A stretch of 64,000 nucleotides of DNA from DAOUAE01 sp034433795. Lineage in GTDB: Bacteria > Chloroflexota > UBA6077 > FW602-bin22 > DAOUAE01. Positions 56,968 through 64,000 of the stretch are shown here, piece after piece. Every line of letters starts with the position of its first letter. Within the stretch, counting starts at the first letter, position 1. The stretch lies in contig DAOUAE010000057.1 in the NCBI GenBank assembly GCA_034433795.1, positions 20,632 to 84,631 of the forward strand, written 5' to 3'. The notes under the pieces were generated by a model, which was given only the letters and a program-made list of their open reading frames with translations, was not told where the DNA came from and searched no databases. A program made the translations under genes and the position numbers.

Positions 56968-57851
56968 CGGCCCACCCCCACCGACACCGTCCGGCCAGCC
57001 AGCAGACGGCGCAGGAACGGCCGCACCCCGACCGTCGCCACGGGGGCCGCCCACCCCCCAAACTGCTCCCCCAGAAGGCGCACCCTGGCCGTGGCCGGCG
57101 CACCGGGATAGGCCAGGACGAACGGCACCTGCCGGCGGGCGGCTTCGCCCACCACCGGATCGACCGGCAGCCAGCCGACCAGCTCGACCTCGGCGCCCAG
57201 AAACCGCCGGGCGATCGTCGCCAGCCCCCGGCCGATGCTCGAGGCCTCGTCGGCGGTGCGCGCCTGATTGACGACCAGCCGGAAGCGCGGCGCGGCCATC
57301 CGCCGGGCTACCACCTTCATCAGGGCGTAGGCATCGGTCAGGGCCGGCGGCTCCGGGGTGGTGACGAGAAGCACCTCGTCGGCGGCCAGGACCAGCGCCG
57401 AGACGGTCTCGCCGATACCGGCCGCGGTGTCGACCAGAAGGAAGTCCGCCTGGCCATCCAGGCCGGCCAGGGCCGCGAGCAGGGCCTGCCGCTGGGAGAC
57501 CGGCAGCTCCGCCAGGTGCTCCAGCCCCGAGGCGCCGGGCAGCACCATCACCCCGCCAGGGCCGGGGATGATCACCTCGCTCAGGGCCGCCGCGCCCGCC
57601 AGCACATCCTGCAGGGTGCGGCTGGGGGTGAGCCCCAGCAGAACGTGCACATTGGCCAGCCCCAGGTCGCCGTCCAGGAGGATCACGCGGGCCCCCCGCT
57701 GGGCCAGGACGATGCCCAGGTTGGTGGCGAGCGAGGTCTTGCCCACCCCGCCCTTGCCACTGGTGACCGCGACGACCCGCGTGCGGCGGTCAGCGGTCGG
57801 CGGTCGCCGCTCCGCGACCAGCCGGCGGAGGGTGGCCGCCTGGTCCATCAT
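56964..57851 (-). CDS. flhG: flagellar number regulator FlhG (MinD-like ATPase)
   Basis: A 295-residue ParA/MinD-type ATPase. The deviant Walker A is SGKGGVGKTS (31-40), Walker A' is LLDGDLGLANVHVLLG, and Walker B is FLLVDTAAGIG. FlhG with FlhF sets flagellar number and site. It starts at ATG 57851 in an ATGA overlap with flhF; a C-terminal helix may bind the membrane. Confidence 0.92.
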   Translation of the reverse strand: MMDQAATLRRLVAERRPPTADRRTRVVAVTSGKGGVGKTSLATNLGIVLAQRGARVILLDGDLGLANVHVLLGLTPSRTLQDVLAGAAALSEVIIPGPGGVMVLPGASGLEHLAELPVSQRQALLAALAGLDGQADFLLVDTAAGIGETVSALVLAADEVLLVTTPEPPALTDAYALMKVVARRMAAPRFRLVVNQARTADEASSIGRGLATIARRFLGAEVELVGWLPVDPVVGEAARRQVPFVLAYPGAPATARVRLLGEQFGGWAAPVATVGVRPFLRRLLAGRTVSVGVGR

Positions 57852-58990
57852 GGCCGGGCCTCCAGGGGAGCGGGCGTCGAGCCGACCAGGTCGGCCAGCC
57901 GCTGGGCGCTGGCCACCTCGATGTCCTGAGGCACCTGCTGGCCGGTGGTCAGATAGAAGACGGGTTTGCCGGTGCGGGCGAGCAGGCTGAGCAGGGGTCC
58001 GTAGGTTCGGGTCTCGTCGAGCTTGGTGAGGACAAAGCCGTGCCACGGCACCACTCCGAAATGCTCGACCACCGCCAGCATCTCGCTCAGCCGGGTGGCG
58101 GCGCTGACCGCCAGCAGGACCGTTGGTCCGGGAACCGCCTGAACATACAGCACCAGTTCCGCCAGACTGGCTCTATTGTACTGGCTGCGTCCCGGCGTGT
58201 CGATAAGAATAAGATCTTTGTCCAGATGTTCAGCCACCGCGCTGGTCACCTCGGCCGGCGTGTAGGCCACCGTCAACGTCAGCCCCATGATCTCGGCGTA
58301 GGTGCGAAGCTGCGGAATGGCGGCGATCCGAAAGGTATCGCAGGTCACCAGGGCCACCCGCCGGCGTTCGAGAGTGAAGTTGGCGGCCAGTTTGGCCAGG
58401 GTCGTGGTCTTGCCCACGCCGGTGGGGCCGATGAGGAAGACCACGCGCGGCCGGCCGGGAGTCAGGGTCAGCGGACCGGCGGCGGCGATGCGCTGGGCGA
58501 CCGCCTGGCGGACCGCCGCCCGCACCCGCTCCGGGTCGTTCAGAGCCGGGAAACTCAGGTCGGCCTGGACGGTCAGCACCAGGTCCTGGGCCAGGGCGGG
58601 GTCAACCTCCTGCGCCAGGAGGTCCTGGTAGCACTGTCCGAGGGCTGGCGGCAGTTTGGCCAGGCCGGGCCAGTCCAGGCGCTCCAGGAGCGTCCGCAGC
58701 CCCTGGCGCAGCGCCTGGAGTTCGCGGGCCAGGGCCGGCGCGGCTGGCCCGTGGTCGGAGGAGGCGGTGGCCGCGCCGGCCCGGGCGATGGCCTGGAGGG
58801 CCGTCTGGAGGGCCGGCGGGGCGTCATCGGCCGCCGCCACCACCTCCACCATCTCCTGGCCGAAAAGGCCGAAGAGGCCGCCCCGCCGGACCTTCTGAGA
58901 ATGGACGATGACCGCCTCTGGACCCAGCTCCTGACGGACCAGCCGCAGCGTCTCGGGCAGACTGGGCCCCTGGTAGCGTTTAACCCTCAT
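57848..58990 (-). CDS. flhF: flagellar biosynthesis SRP-type GTPase FlhF
   Basis: A 380-residue protein: basic N-terminal domain (VKRYQGPSLPETLRLVRQELG), variable middle, then the SRP NG domain with G1 GPTGVGKTTTLAKLAA, TCDTFRIAAIPQLRTYA, G3 DTPGRS and G4 TKLDE. It places the export apparatus at the membrane. It overlaps flhA by 11 bases. Confidence 0.94.
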   Translation of the reverse strand: MRVKRYQGPSLPETLRLVRQELGPEAVIVHSQKVRRGGLFGLFGQEMVEVVAAADDAPPALQTALQAIARAGAATASSDHGPAAPALARELQALRQGLRTLLERLDWPGLAKLPPALGQCYQDLLAQEVDPALAQDLVLTVQADLSFPALNDPERVRAAVRQAVAQRIAAAGPLTLTPGRPRVVFLIGPTGVGKTTTLAKLAANFTLERRRVALVTCDTFRIAAIPQLRTYAEIMGLTLTVAYTPAEVTSAVAEHLDKDLILIDTPGRSQYNRASLAELVLYVQAVPGPTVLLAVSAATRLSEMLAVVEHFGVVPWHGFVLTKLDETRTYGPLLSLLARTGKPVFYLTTGQQVPQDIEVASAQRLADLVGSTPAPLEARP

Positions 58991-61073
58991 CGAGGCTCAC
59001 CACCCCGCTGGACTGGACCGTGACCTGGGGCGCGATCTCGGCGTAGGAGAGCACCACCAGGTTCGGCAGAGCCCGTTCGGTGAAGCGCCGGAGCGGCAGC
59101 CGCAGGCGGGCGGTGCAGAGGAGGACCGGCTGATGGCCGCTGGCGGCCATCCGCTCCATGGCCTGGGCCAGGCGCTGGAGCAGGCGCTGAGCGGTCGCCG
59201 TCTCCAGCACGATGGCCAGCCCCTGGTCGGTCTGCTGGAGAGCGTTCAGCAGCAGCTGCTCGAGGTGCGGGCTGAGCATCAGGGCGTGCAGGCGGCCCTG
59301 GTCGTCGCGATACTGGCTGGTGATCTGGCGGGCCAGCGCCCGGCGGACGTACTCGGTCAGGAGGTCGGTGTCGCGGGTCTGGCGGGCGTAATCGGCCAGG
59401 GTCTCCAGAATCGTCACCAGGTCGCGAATCGAGACCCGCTCGCGGAGCAGGTTCTGGAGCACCTTCTGCACCTCGCCGAGCGTCAGGAGATTGGGGACCA
59501 GCTCGTCGACCAGGGCCGGGTAGTCGCGCCGCAGGGTGTTCAGGAGCGTCTGGACATCCTGCCGGCTGAGAAGGGCCGGGGCATAGGTGCGGATGACCTC
59601 GGTCAGATGGGTAGTCAGGACGGTGACGGCGTCGACCACCGTGTAGCCCAGCAGCTCGGCCTGCTCACGCTGCGCCGGCGAGATCCAGAGAGCCGGGAGG
59701 CCGAAGGCCGGCTCGGTGGTCGGGATCCCCTCCAGGCCCTCCTCGGCGGTGCCGGGGTTCATCGCCAGGAGGCTTCCGGCCAGGACCTCGCCCCGGGCGA
59801 TCTCGACCCCGCGCAGTTTGATGACGTATTCGTTGGGGCGCAGCTGCAGGTTGTCGCGGACCCGCACCGTCGGCAGGATGAAGCCCAGCTCGGTGGCCAG
59901 CTGGCGCCGGATGAGCGTGATGCGGTGGAGGAGCGTCCCGCCCTGATCGGCGTCCACCAGCGGGATAAGGCCGTAGCCGATCTCCAGTTCGAGGGGGTCA
60001 ATGTGCAGGAGCTCGGTGGCCGCCTCCGGGCCACGGGCGGCCTCCTGCTGCTGGCGCTGCTGGGCGGCGGCCGCCTGCTGGGCGCTGGCCTGGAGAGAGC
60101 GGTAGAGCGTCCAGGCCAGGCCGCCGGTCAGCCCACCGATAACGAGGAAGGGGATCTTGGGCAGACCCGGCACCAGCCCCAGAACGATGATGACGGCGGC
60201 AGCAATGCCGAGGGCCCGCGGGCTGCTCAGCAGTTCACGGGCCACATCGCGGCCGAAATTGGCCTCGGAGGCGGCGCGGGTCACGATGATGCCGGTCGCC
60301 GTGGAGAGAAGCAGCGCCGGGATCTGACTGACCAGCCCATCGCCGACGGTCAGGAGCGCGTAGGTGCGCAGCGCGTCACCGAGCGACAGGCCGTTCTGCA
60401 GGACGCCGATGGCCACGCCGCCCAGGATGTTGATGAGCACAATGATCACCGCCGCGATGGCGTCGCCACGGACGAACTTGCTGGCGCCATCCATGGCGCC
60501 GTAGAAGTCGGCCTCCAGTTCGACCTGGCGACGGCGGCGGCGCGCCTCGGCCTCGGTGATGAGGCCGGCGTTGAGGTCGGCGTCGATGGCCATCTGTTTG
60601 CCGGGCAGGGCGTCAAGGGTGAAACGGGCGGCCACCTCCGCCACCCGGCCCGCGCCGCTGGTGATCACCACGAACTGGATGACCATCAGGATGAAGAAGA
60701 CCACCAGCCCGATGATGAGGTTCCCGCCGACCACAAAACCGCCGAAGGCCTCGATGATCCGGCCGGCGTCGGCCTGGAGCAGGATGAGCCGGGTGGCGGC
60801 CACGTTCAGGCCGAGCCGGAAGAGCGTGAGCACGAGCAGAAGGGTCGGGAAGACCGAGAACTGAAGCGGCTCGGTCACGTACATCGCGGTCAGCAGGACC
60901 ACCAGGGCCATCGTCAGGTTGATGGCCAGGAGAAGGTCGAGCAGGACCGTGGGCAGGGGGATGACCATCATCCCGATAATGACGATGACCGCCAGTCCCA
61001 GGAAGAGATCGGTCAGGGGCAGCAGCCGATTGAGACCGGTCGTCGTCTGACTCGGAGCCGAAGGGACCGCCAT
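58980..61073 (-). CDS. flhA: flagellar export gate protein FlhA
   Basis: A 697-residue protein with eight N-terminal membrane helices (to about residue 320) and a large cytoplasmic domain. The FHIPEP-family region ARFTLDALPGKQMAIDADLNAGLI is intact and length is standard. It forms the nonameric gate where export substrates and chaperones dock, with FlhB, FliP, FliQ and FliR. Confidence 0.96.
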   Translation of the reverse strand: MAVPSAPSQTTTGLNRLLPLTDLFLGLAVIVIIGMMVIPLPTVLLDLLLAINLTMALVVLLTAMYVTEPLQFSVFPTLLLVLTLFRLGLNVAATRLILLQADAGRIIEAFGGFVVGGNLIIGLVVFFILMVIQFVVITSGAGRVAEVAARFTLDALPGKQMAIDADLNAGLITEAEARRRRRQVELEADFYGAMDGASKFVRGDAIAAVIIVLINILGGVAIGVLQNGLSLGDALRTYALLTVGDGLVSQIPALLLSTATGIIVTRAASEANFGRDVARELLSSPRALGIAAAVIIVLGLVPGLPKIPFLVIGGLTGGLAWTLYRSLQASAQQAAAAQQRQQQEAARGPEAATELLHIDPLELEIGYGLIPLVDADQGGTLLHRITLIRRQLATELGFILPTVRVRDNLQLRPNEYVIKLRGVEIARGEVLAGSLLAMNPGTAEEGLEGIPTTEPAFGLPALWISPAQREQAELLGYTVVDAVTVLTTHLTEVIRTYAPALLSRQDVQTLLNTLRRDYPALVDELVPNLLTLGEVQKVLQNLLRERVSIRDLVTILETLADYARQTRDTDLLTEYVRRALARQITSQYRDDQGRLHALMLSPHLEQLLLNALQQTDQGLAIVLETATAQRLLQRLAQAMERMAASGHQPVLLCTARLRLPLRRFTERALPNLVVLSYAEIAPQVTVQSSGVVSLDEG

Positions 61074-61085
61074 CGTGCGCTCCGT

Positions 61086-62165
61086 TTAGACCCGGGCTGA
61101 GGGGCTGGTCGGGAGCGTCCCGCGCAGCCGCAGAATAAATGCTAACACCTCGGCCACCGCCTGGTACAACGCCGGCGGGATCTCCTGCCCGACCTCGACC
61201 GTCCGGTAAAGGGCCTGAGCCAGCGGTGGGTTCTCGACCACCGGGACGCCGTGGGCTCGCGCCACCTGTTTGATCTGCTCGGCCAGCAGGCGCTCGCCCT
61301 TGGCCACCACACGGGGGGCGCGCATCTGCCCCAGAAGATACTGCAGGGCCACCGCCAGGTGGATCGGGTTGGTGATGACCACCTGCGCCCGCGGGACGGC
61401 CGCCATCATCCGCCGCCGGGCCACCGCCCGCTGGAGCTGACGGATGCGCTGACGGATGAGCGGGTGCCCCTCGGTCTGCTTGAGTTCCTCGCGGACCTCC
61501 TCGCGGGTCATGCGGATGCTGCGCTCGTAGCTCCAGCGCTGGTAGCCGTAGTCGAGGACGGCCAGGGCCAGCAGCGCCCCGGCGGCGGCCAGGAGGAGGT
61601 CCCAGGCCAGCCCCCAGACCTGCGCCAGCGACGAACCCAGAGGCTGGAGGGGAAGCAGCAGGAGGACCTCCAGACGTCCGCGGAGCGTCTGGTAGACGAC
61701 CAGGCTCACCACCGCCAGTTTCAAAGTGGCCCGGACGAGATCGACCAGGGCGCGCCAGGAGAGGAGACGGCGGAGCCCCTGGACCGGGTTGATGCGATTG
61801 AGGTCGGGGGCAAGCGGAGACCAGGTGATGAGGAGACCGGTCTGGACCAGATTGGCCAGGAGGCCGACGGCCGCCAGGACGGCCATCAGGGGACCGAGGA
61901 CCTGGACCAGCCAGGGGACGAGGAGACCGCTCAGGCGGCCCACGGTGGCGGGGGTCAGGTCGGGCTGGTGGAGGTCCCGCCAGAGCTGCTGGCTGAGGTC
62001 AGCGGTCTGGCGGAGCAGCTCCTCGCCCATAAATCGCAGGGCCAGGAGGCCGGCCAGGAGAACGGCCGCGCTGACCAGATCGGGACTGCGGGCCACCTGG
62101 CCCCGGCGGCGCAGTTCCTCTCGCCGTCGCGGGGTAGCAGCCTCTGTTCGCTCCTCGTAGACCAT
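61086..62165 (-). CDS. flhB: flagellar export switch protein FlhB, NPIH variant
   Basis: A 359-residue protein with four membrane helices and a C-terminal cytoplasmic domain. The autocleavage loop reads N266-P-I-H269 where almost all FlhB have NPTH. Asn and Pro, the bond that is cut, are kept; Thr is replaced by Ile. The rest, including EERTEAATPRRREELRRRGQVARS at the N-terminus, is typical. Cleavage switches export from hook to filament. Confidence 0.94.
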   Translation of the reverse strand: MVYEERTEAATPRRREELRRRGQVARSPDLVSAAVLLAGLLALRFMGEELLRQTADLSQQLWRDLHQPDLTPATVGRLSGLLVPWLVQVLGPLMAVLAAVGLLANLVQTGLLITWSPLAPDLNRINPVQGLRRLLSWRALVDLVRATLKLAVVSLVVYQTLRGRLEVLLLLPLQPLGSSLAQVWGLAWDLLLAAAGALLALAVLDYGYQRWSYERSIRMTREEVREELKQTEGHPLIRQRIRQLQRAVARRRMMAAVPRAQVVITNPIHLAVALQYLLGQMRAPRVVAKGERLLAEQIKQVARAHGVPVVENPPLAQALYRTVEVGQEIPPALYQAVAEVLAFILRLRGTLPTSPSARV

Positions 62166-62174
62166 GCGGCCTCC

Positions 62175-62954
62175 TCACAGGTGTCCGGGCGCTCCGAGCA
62201 GGCTGAGCATCGCCGTGGGGAGCGCCCGGAGCACGGTGCCGAGCAGGTGGACGATGGTCGGCAGGGCCAGCCCCAGGACGGCCAGTCCGAGGAGGGCCTT
62301 GACCGAGAGGCCCACCAGGAAGACGTTCATCTGGGGCATGGCCCGATTGAGGACCAGGAGGGCCAGATCGGTCAGGAGAAGGGCGGCCAGGACCGGCAGG
62401 GCCAGGCGCAGGGCGATCACCAGGCTGCCGGTGGTCAGCGCCAGCACCTGGTCCAGCCAGCGGTCAGACCATGGGACGGCGCCCAGCGGGGCCAGGTCGT
62501 AGCTGCTGGCCAGGGCCAGGAGCACCCCGTGATGGGCCTGGGTGCTGAAGAAGAGCAGGACGGCGAGGAGGGTGTAGAACTGGTCGAGAAAGGAGACGTG
62601 CTGGCCGGGGTTAAAGGGGTCGAGGGCGACGGCGATGTTGAGCCCCAGCTGCAGCCCCAGGAGCTGTCCGGCCATCTGGGCGGCGGCGAAGACCAGCGTC
62701 CCGGCGAAGCCGATGAGCAGCCCGATGAGGAACTCGTGGGCGGCCAGCAGGAGGAAGGGCAGCGTGTCGGTCGGCAGGGGAGGGGTGCGTTGGAGCTCGC
62801 GGGGGGTCAGGACCAGGGCCAGAGCGCCGACCAGCCCCAGGCGGGCCAGAGCGGGCAGGACCCGGCTGTTGAGGACCGGCATCACCAGCAGCGCCGCCCC
62901 CGTCCGCAGGAGGATGAGGAAGAAGACCTGGGCGTCGCTGAGCGGGACCGGCAT
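62175..62954 (-). CDS. fliR: flagellar export protein FliR
   Basis: A 259-residue, six-helix membrane protein of the export gate. Conserved GLQLGLNIAVALDPFNPGQ (LGFAxAxxxDP-like) is seen at about 106-124, and the C-terminal PQMNVFLVGLSVKALLGL. Start ATG 5 bases after fliQ. Confidence 0.92.
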   Translation of the reverse strand: MPVPLSDAQVFFLILLRTGAALLVMPVLNSRVLPALARLGLVGALALVLTPRELQRTPPLPTDTLPFLLLAAHEFLIGLLIGFAGTLVFAAAQMAGQLLGLQLGLNIAVALDPFNPGQHVSFLDQFYTLLAVLLFFSTQAHHGVLLALASSYDLAPLGAVPWSDRWLDQVLALTTGSLVIALRLALPVLAALLLTDLALLVLNRAMPQMNVFLVGLSVKALLGLAVLGLALPTIVHLLGTVLRALPTAMLSLLGAPGHL

Positions 62955-62959
62955 CGTCC

Positions 62960-63229
62960 TCACCGCGCGGCCAGCGTGGCCAGGTCGAAGAGGCTGCGGG
63001 TGTAGCGCAGCATGGTCGCCAGCATCCACGGTCCGAGCAGGGCCAGTGTCAGGAAGACGGCCACTATCTTAGGGACGAAGGTCAGGGTCATCTCGTTGAT
63101 CTGGGTCACCGCCTGGAAGAGGCTGACGAGCAGGCCGACGGCCAGAGCCGCCACCAGCGGTGGTCCCGCCAGGAGCAGGGTGATCAGCAGAGCGTTCTGG
63201 CCGATCGTCAGGACAGTGTCCGGCGTCAT
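62960..63229 (-). CDS. fliQ: flagellar export protein FliQ
   Basis: An 89-residue protein with two membrane helices, exactly FliQ length. AALAVGLLVSLFQAVTQINEMTLTFVPKI is the signature. The ATG at 63229 has GGAGGG upstream. It begins the operon: fliP, normally just before fliQ, is absent from this position. Confidence 0.95.
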   Translation of the reverse strand: MTPDTVLTIGQNALLITLLLAGPPLVAALAVGLLVSLFQAVTQINEMTLTFVPKIVAVFLTLALLGPWMLATMLRYTRSLFDLATLAAR

Positions 63230-63532
63230 CGTGGCCCTCCGGATGCCGAGGCTCACTGAGAGGGTACGCGAGAGGGGAGGGCCTGGGCCTATCAGGGTTC
63301 TCCCGATTTTTGGTCGGCTGTGGCCATGAAAGAGCGGGTCTGACGGGGTGACCGTCGCCGGGGCGTCAGCCCCGGCGGGGAGACGCGCACCGCTGCCCCG
63401 GTGGCGCTCTGTCTCTTCGGGTGGCCGGCGACGGGTGGGCGGCGGCCGATGGGGACGCTTGTTGCCGGAGAGAGCAGGGGGGCTGGCGAGCGCCGGCGGG
63501 GGTGCGGTGTGGTATAATGGATAAAGTGAGAT
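63230..63532. other. gap between fliQ and tRNA-Gln
   Basis: No coding sequence supported. It holds a perfect 9-bp hairpin (63356-63377, CGCCGGGGC/GCCCCGGCG around GTCA) and the tRNA promoter. A clear fliQ promoter was not found; CCTGATAG near 63286-63293 on the minus strand weakly resembles a sigma-28 -10 but lacks its -35. Confidence 0.5.
63510..63518 (+). promoter_or_regulatory. extended -10 promoter of tRNA-Gln
   Basis: TGG-TATAAT, part of TGTGGTATAAT (63508-63518), the same 11-mer as at dnaE. Start about 8 bases before the tRNA. No -35. Confidence 0.7.
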
Positions 63533-63603
63533 TGCCGGGTGGTGTAAGGGTAACACAGCAGACTTTGGATCTGCGTATCCAGGTTCGAATCCTGGCCCGG
63601 CAG
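63533..63603 (+). tRNA. tRNA-Gln (UUG)
   Basis: Cloverleaf of 71 bases: acceptor TGCCGGG/CCCGGCA, a short D arm with GGGTAA, anticodon arm GCAGA-CTTTGGA-TCTGC with anticodon TTG at positions 34-36, and T arm with GTTCGAATC. Discriminator G; the next bases are CCG, so CCA is not encoded in full and must be added by the nucleotidyltransferase. Confidence 0.95.
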
Positions 63604-64000
63604 CCGGAAACAGCCGGTGTGGGGATGTGGTAAAGTGTGGTAAGCCACACCCCTTGACACCCACACCGACGGGGAGTAGAATCGAGGCGTCGGGAGGCCA
63701 ACCCCAGTCTCCCTTCCCGGTGGGGCCACACCGCTGCCCCGGCGCAGTCCCCGCGCTGGAAAGGCCCGGTCAGGTGTGCCTCCCCCGCTGGCCCTGCCCA
63801 CCCCCACCCTGTCACCCACCGGGGCGACGCCGCTCGGCATGCGGGTGAGACCGGTGTGGTCCGAGAGGCCCCCCGCCGGGCTGGACCGGCGGCGGAGGCT
63901 CGGCCAGACTGCGGGCCTCAGGGTCGCCCCACCGGCCCTCTCCTCCCCTGGGGCACCCACCACACCGCCCGGCTCTCTCTGAAAATGCGCTGCCCCAGCC
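63604..64000. other. right-edge region, promoter but no convincing gene
   Basis: After the tRNA come CACACC/GGTGTGG repeats, a strong promoter (63654-63682) and C-rich sequence to the window end. Small frames (63627-63848 and 63776-63982) are Pro/Arg-rich and lack ribosome sites. No RNase P, SRP, 6S or tmRNA signature was recognised. Confidence 0.5.
63654..63682 (+). promoter_or_regulatory. strong sigma-70 promoter with no assigned gene
   Basis: Perfect TTGACA (63654-63659), 17 bp, TAGAAT (63677-63682). The start would be near 63689. Confidence 0.8.

Noticed and set aside
59133..61100. Plus-strand frame of 655 codons opposite flhA
   Set aside because: Shadow of a highly conserved membrane-protein gene.
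63776..63982. 68-codon frame near the right edge
   Set aside because: Pro/Arg/Leu low complexity, no ribosome site, start far from the promoter.
1..64000. CRISPR arrays, insertion sequences, attachment sites or replication origin
   Set aside because: No regularly spaced direct repeats, transposase genes, integrase or DnaA-box cluster were seen.

Overview
The window is GC-rich, densely packed bacterial DNA with short intergenic gaps and many 4-base ATGA overlaps. It has no insertion sequence, no CRISPR array, and a single tRNA gene. The gene content suggests a motile member of the Chloroflexota, possibly near Thermomicrobia. This is an inference from three things: a form II CO-dehydrogenase-like cluster, a thioredoxin-like protein of a type I associate with that phylum, and the lack of outer-membrane functions beside a flagellar operon and an LPXTG-type protein. 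No rRNA or marker tree was available to test it.

Region 1 (1-14.3 kb, minus strand). A two-gene unit encodes a GT39-like membrane glycosyltransferase and a secreted glycosidase-like protein. Upstream of it lies a long run of minus-strand genes, starting from a good sigma-70 promoter at 13.8 kb: coxS-coxL-coxM, then coxG, coxD, coxE, two XdhC/CoxI-type genes, mocA, a small membrane protein, a zinc-ribbon protein and an aconitase-family LeuC/LeuD-like pair. The large subunit carries AYRGAGR, so this is the form II (SLM) type of molybdenum hydroxylase. The LeuC/LeuD-like pair keeps its iron-sulfur cysteines but has lost the usual substrate-binding signatures. It is the best candidate here for an undescribed enzyme.

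Region 2 (14.2-37.6 kb). Housekeeping and cell-envelope genes: a CPBP protease, a bactofilin-like membrane protein, hisH, an FAD oxidoreductase, dnaE, a YvlD-like protein, YvcK, a HEAT-repeat protein, a 2-hydroxyacid dehydrogenase, a NUDIX hydrolase, a dual-specificity phosphatase, an M20 peptidase, a sulfatase-superfamily protein without the formylglycine motif, a ROK kinase, miaA-dapF-hflX, nagB, a Tat-exported amidase and moaA.

Region 3 (37.7-51.9 kb). A sigma factor with a DUF5667-type membrane partner, a zinc alcohol dehydrogenase, an enolase-superfamily enzyme, a DUF815 ATPase, a thioredoxin-like protein, a YceI/ArsR pair with a shared operator-like sequence, a hydrolase, a sugar kinase with a sugar isomerase, and ald-scpA-aminopeptidase.

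Region 4 (51.9-63.2 kb, minus strand). A flagellar operon ordered fliQ-fliR-flhB-flhA-flhF-flhG-PilZ-fliA-SwrB-like-LPXTG protein-flgF-flgG-flgM-flgN. fliP is absent from it. A sigma-28-like promoter precedes flgM.

Region 5 (63.2-64 kb). tRNA-Gln(UUG) and a strong promoter that leads into sequence with no convincing gene. Promoters across the window fall into two kinds: standard -35/-10 pairs, and extended -10 elements that often lack a -35. Three of the latter share the 10-mer TGTGGTATAA.
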